Made by a program: the position numbers and the translations under genes
NCBI GenBank assembly: GCA_028717165.1
Contig: JAQUOK010000174.1
Location: forward strand, 1 to 6,748
DNA length: 6,748 nt
Direction: 5' to 3'
From: Victivallaceae bacterium
Lineage (GTDB): Bacteria > Verrucomicrobiota > Lentisphaeria > Victivallales > Victivallaceae
Notes under the pieces: generated by a model
The model's database searches: none
What the model saw: the letters and a program-made list of their open reading frames with translations, nothing else
Told to the model about the DNA's origin: nothing
Shown: one piece after another, positions 4,935 through 6,748 of the stretch
Layout of the letters: each line of letters starts with the position of its first letter
Numbering within the stretch: the stretch's first letter is position 1

Positions 4935-6686
4935 TTAATGGTCCAGAATGTTCCTTTCTGCGGCCAGTTGCCAGTTTTCAACAGCGATTTTGTTAATTCG
5001 GTCGGAAACATTGAGGGCGGATATATTTATGGGCACTTTTCCCTCGAATCTTCCGTATTCACTCAACTCCACCCCGTGCAGGGCGACAGTTTTCCATTTA
5101 TCGTTGGTAGCTTTCAGTAAAAGTGATGCTCCGGGCGCCTGCAAGAGCATATGGCCCTGGAAATCAGGGGGGGTTTTATAGCGAAAGCCGAGGCGATATT
5201 GGGAAACTTTGAGATTTGGGGTCAAAATCGCGTTGTAAGTAATTCTGTCTTTCTGAATTGGGTAATATTCTCCCGCCTTGCGGGACAGAATTTCTATATT
5301 CGTCTCAAGCGGAGTATATTCTTGCCTCATTCCCAGTATAAACCGGCTGCCGATTTCTTTGTCGTCGGCGTTGACGAATTTGAGATTGACGTCATAACAA
5401 CCTTCCGTGCCTTCCAGGTAAGGTCTTTGGGCGTCAAAGAGTTTTATCGTCCCCTTTATCCGCTCCGCATAATTCTTATTCTTGATGTCAAAGAGAATTA
5501 CCGTCGGACGGGAACGGTTTTGCTGGACGATGCAACTGATAAACTCCACATATCCGACATGTTGGCCGAGATGCGGGCGGCCGCTCGCGATCACGATGGG
5601 GGCGTTCAGGTTTTCTTTCGTCAGCCAGTAACTTTCTTTGGGCGTCCAAGGTTCGTCCGGCCAGGGCCGCTTCGTGCCCAGGGCCGTATCAGCCAGTTTG
5701 CAATCAAAAAAGCGGGTTTGCAGGCGGGTGGATGATTTTTCCCTGATATAGATTCCCGGGCCGACCGTGTTTTTTATTTCACAATTAATTATATCAAAGA
5801 TTCCATCGGGGCCGTCCCAGGTAATTCCGCCGATGCCGAGTCCTGCCTGCCAACTGCCGTCAATCACGCAAGTTTGCATTTTTATCGAAAACGGAACGGC
5901 ATTTTCCGTTAAATTCAGAGCATAGAGCAAGAAACCTTCGCCGTTATTGTTTTTCATCCGGCAATTCTGGAATACGAGGTTTTCCAAACGGTCCCGGTCG
6001 CTTTCCGGATTGAGAAAAACGCCTGCCGCCGGAGGAGCGCCGCCGCTTTCGGCGAAGAGACAGTTTTCCGCCGTCAGGTTTTTCGCGCTGATAACTGAAA
6101 GCCCCTGCCGGAAGTTGCGCTGACACTTCACGTCCCTGAGCAGGATATTTTCCGCGTAATACTGTTCGGAGCCGCCGGATATGCAGATCGCATCGCCGCC
6201 GGCGTCGGTCAGCGAGAGGCCGATTATTTTTATGTTTTTACACCCTTTGATGTCAATTAGATGCCGTAAGCCGCTCTGGTAGAACGGAGGCAGAAGATAA
6301 CGGCCCCGGTTCATTCTGATGCTTGCGGAATCTCCTCTGATCGTAACATTTTCAATCTGGTTCAAGTTAAGGAATTTGCTGCCGGCTTCATAAAAAGCGT
6401 CATCTTTCGCCTGCAGTACCGCGCCTTTTTCCAGAATGATCTCCTGGTTGCTCCGCAGAAACAGCGGTCCGCTTATCCACGGCGTCGCTTTGTACGGGAT
6501 AATTATCCGCTGAACGCCTGAATCCAGGGCGTTTTGCAAGGTTTGGGTGTTGTCGCTTTCATCCTCCGCCCACCAATCAACATCAGCTTCGGTGCGCTTT
6601 CCTGCGTTGAGTTCCGCAATAGCGGCTTTATCGATTCCCAAACACGACATTCCGCAAATCATCAATAACAATATTAATGTTCTCAT
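4935..6686 (-). CDS. Secreted right-handed parallel beta-helix protein
   Basis: This 583-residue protein starts at the ATG at 6684-6686. That start was chosen because AGGA lies 8 nt upstream and it begins a clean signal peptide (MRTLILLL, about residues 1-17). A start 13 codons earlier (6725) would add a polar extension before it. Residues 45-130 resemble the pectate-lyase-superfamily N-terminal coil (DNTQTLQNALDSG, then PLFLRSNQEIILEKGA). About 105-390 are beta-helix coils with repeated x-C-x-hydrophobic steps and G-D-A-I-C-I-S (164-170). The coil around 212-262 (GAPPAAGVFLNPE, NNNGEGFLLY) is typical of polysaccharide-associated beta-helix proteins in Lentisphaerota, Planctomycetota and relatives. 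The last 180 or so residues look like beta-sandwich material. I find no convincing GH28 catalytic set, so the enzyme activity and glycan substrate are unknown. It is convergent with the ars-like operon and shows no functional link. Confidence 0.85.
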   Translation of the reverse strand: MRTLILLLMICGMSCLGIDKAAIAELNAGKRTEADVDWWAEDESDNTQTLQNALDSGVQRIIIPYKATPWISGPLFLRSNQEIILEKGAVLQAKDDAFYEAGSKFLNLNQIENVTIRGDSASIRMNRGRYLLPPFYQSGLRHLIDIKGCKNIKIIGLSLTDAGGDAICISGGSEQYYAENILLRDVKCQRNFRQGLSVISAKNLTAENCLFAESGGAPPAAGVFLNPESDRDRLENLVFQNCRMKNNNGEGFLLYALNLTENAVPFSIKMQTCVIDGSWQAGLGIGGITWDGPDGIFDIINCEIKNTVGPGIYIREKSSTRLQTRFFDCKLADTALGTKRPWPDEPWTPKESYWLTKENLNAPIVIASGRPHLGQHVGYVEFISCIVQQNRSRPTVILFDIKNKNYAERIKGTIKLFDAQRPYLEGTEGCYDVNLKFVNADDKEIGSRFILGMRQEYTPLETNIEILSRKAGEYYPIQKDRITYNAILTPNLKVSQYRLGFRYKTPPDFQGHMLLQAPGASLLLKATNDKWKTVALHGVELSEYGRFEGKVPINISALNVSDRINKIAVENWQLAAERNILDH

Positions 6687-6694
6687 TTTATGAT

Positions 6695-6698
6695 TCCT
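6695..6698 (-). promoter_or_regulatory. Ribosome site fixing the beta-helix gene start
   Basis: Read on the minus strand, AGGA lies 8 nt before the ATG at 6684-6686. The alternative ATG at 6723-6725 has only a distant GGGA, so the shorter signal-peptide form is preferred. No clear -35/-10 pair was found in the remaining bases up to the window edge, so the promoter may lie outside. Confidence 0.65.
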
Positions 6699-6748
6699 GA
6701 AATAATATATGCCGGAAAATATCATTTTCGTTTTTTTATCCCGGCCTG

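Noticed and set aside
5151..5735. 194-codon open frame on the plus strand across the beta-helix gene
   Set aside because: It is antisense to a well-supported secreted protein, with no recognisable domain and no ribosome site noticed.
6715..6729. Small inverted repeat GAAAAT-ATC-ATTTTC upstream of the beta-helix gene
   Set aside because: The arms are short and AT-rich in an AT-rich leader and have no recognised regulator. It could easily occur by chance.

Overview
The window holds one compact plus-strand operon (about 98-4908) that looks like an arsenic or organoarsenical/soft-metal resistance locus. A convergent minus-strand gene (4935-6686) for a large secreted beta-helix protein follows it. 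The organism looks like a Gram-negative-type anaerobe with intermediate GC. Clear Shine-Dalgarno sites before most starts argue against Bacteroidota, which rarely use them. The long secreted parallel beta-helix protein resembles the large families in Lentisphaerota, Planctomycetota and relatives. A Lentisphaerota/PVC origin is therefore my best guess, but it is an inference from style only.

Region 1 (1-97) is the control region. A near-consensus sigma-70 promoter (TTGACA, 17 bp, TATATT) has its -10 hexamer as the exact spacer of a perfect 10+10 bp inverted repeat, the expected operator for the first gene. Region 2 (98-2471) encodes an ArsR repressor with a CVC metalloid-binding motif, an ArsP/DUF318-type permease with a membrane CSC motif, and an exported FmdE-domain lipoprotein. 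Region 3 (2561-4908) follows an 89-bp gap. It encodes a CPKC glutaredoxin-like mini-protein, a cysteine-rich DGC-domain putative zinc-binding protein, a membrane-anchored thioredoxin (CIPC), an ArsF-family membrane-anchored thiol protein (CASC) and an ArsG-family CcdA-like membrane protein. The genes are packed tightly and the last two overlap by 4 bp.

The likely logic is as follows. ArsR senses a trivalent metalloid or soft metal and releases the promoter. The permease and the ArsG-like protein move substrate and/or reducing equivalents across the membrane. Two soluble thiol proteins (cytoplasm) and two anchored ones (periplasm) handle thiol chemistry on both sides. No arsC, arsA, arsD, arsM, arsB or acr3 is visible, so this is not a classical inorganic arsenate operon. 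The most interesting points are the FmdE lipoprotein and DGC protein embedded in an ars-type operon, and the possibility that the ArsG-like protein is a transmembrane electron conduit for the two periplasmic thiol proteins.

Region 4 (4935-6686, minus) is a secreted right-handed beta-helix protein with a regular cysteine ladder. It has no evident link to the operon. No tRNA, rRNA, CRISPR array, insertion sequence or convincing hairpin terminator was seen.
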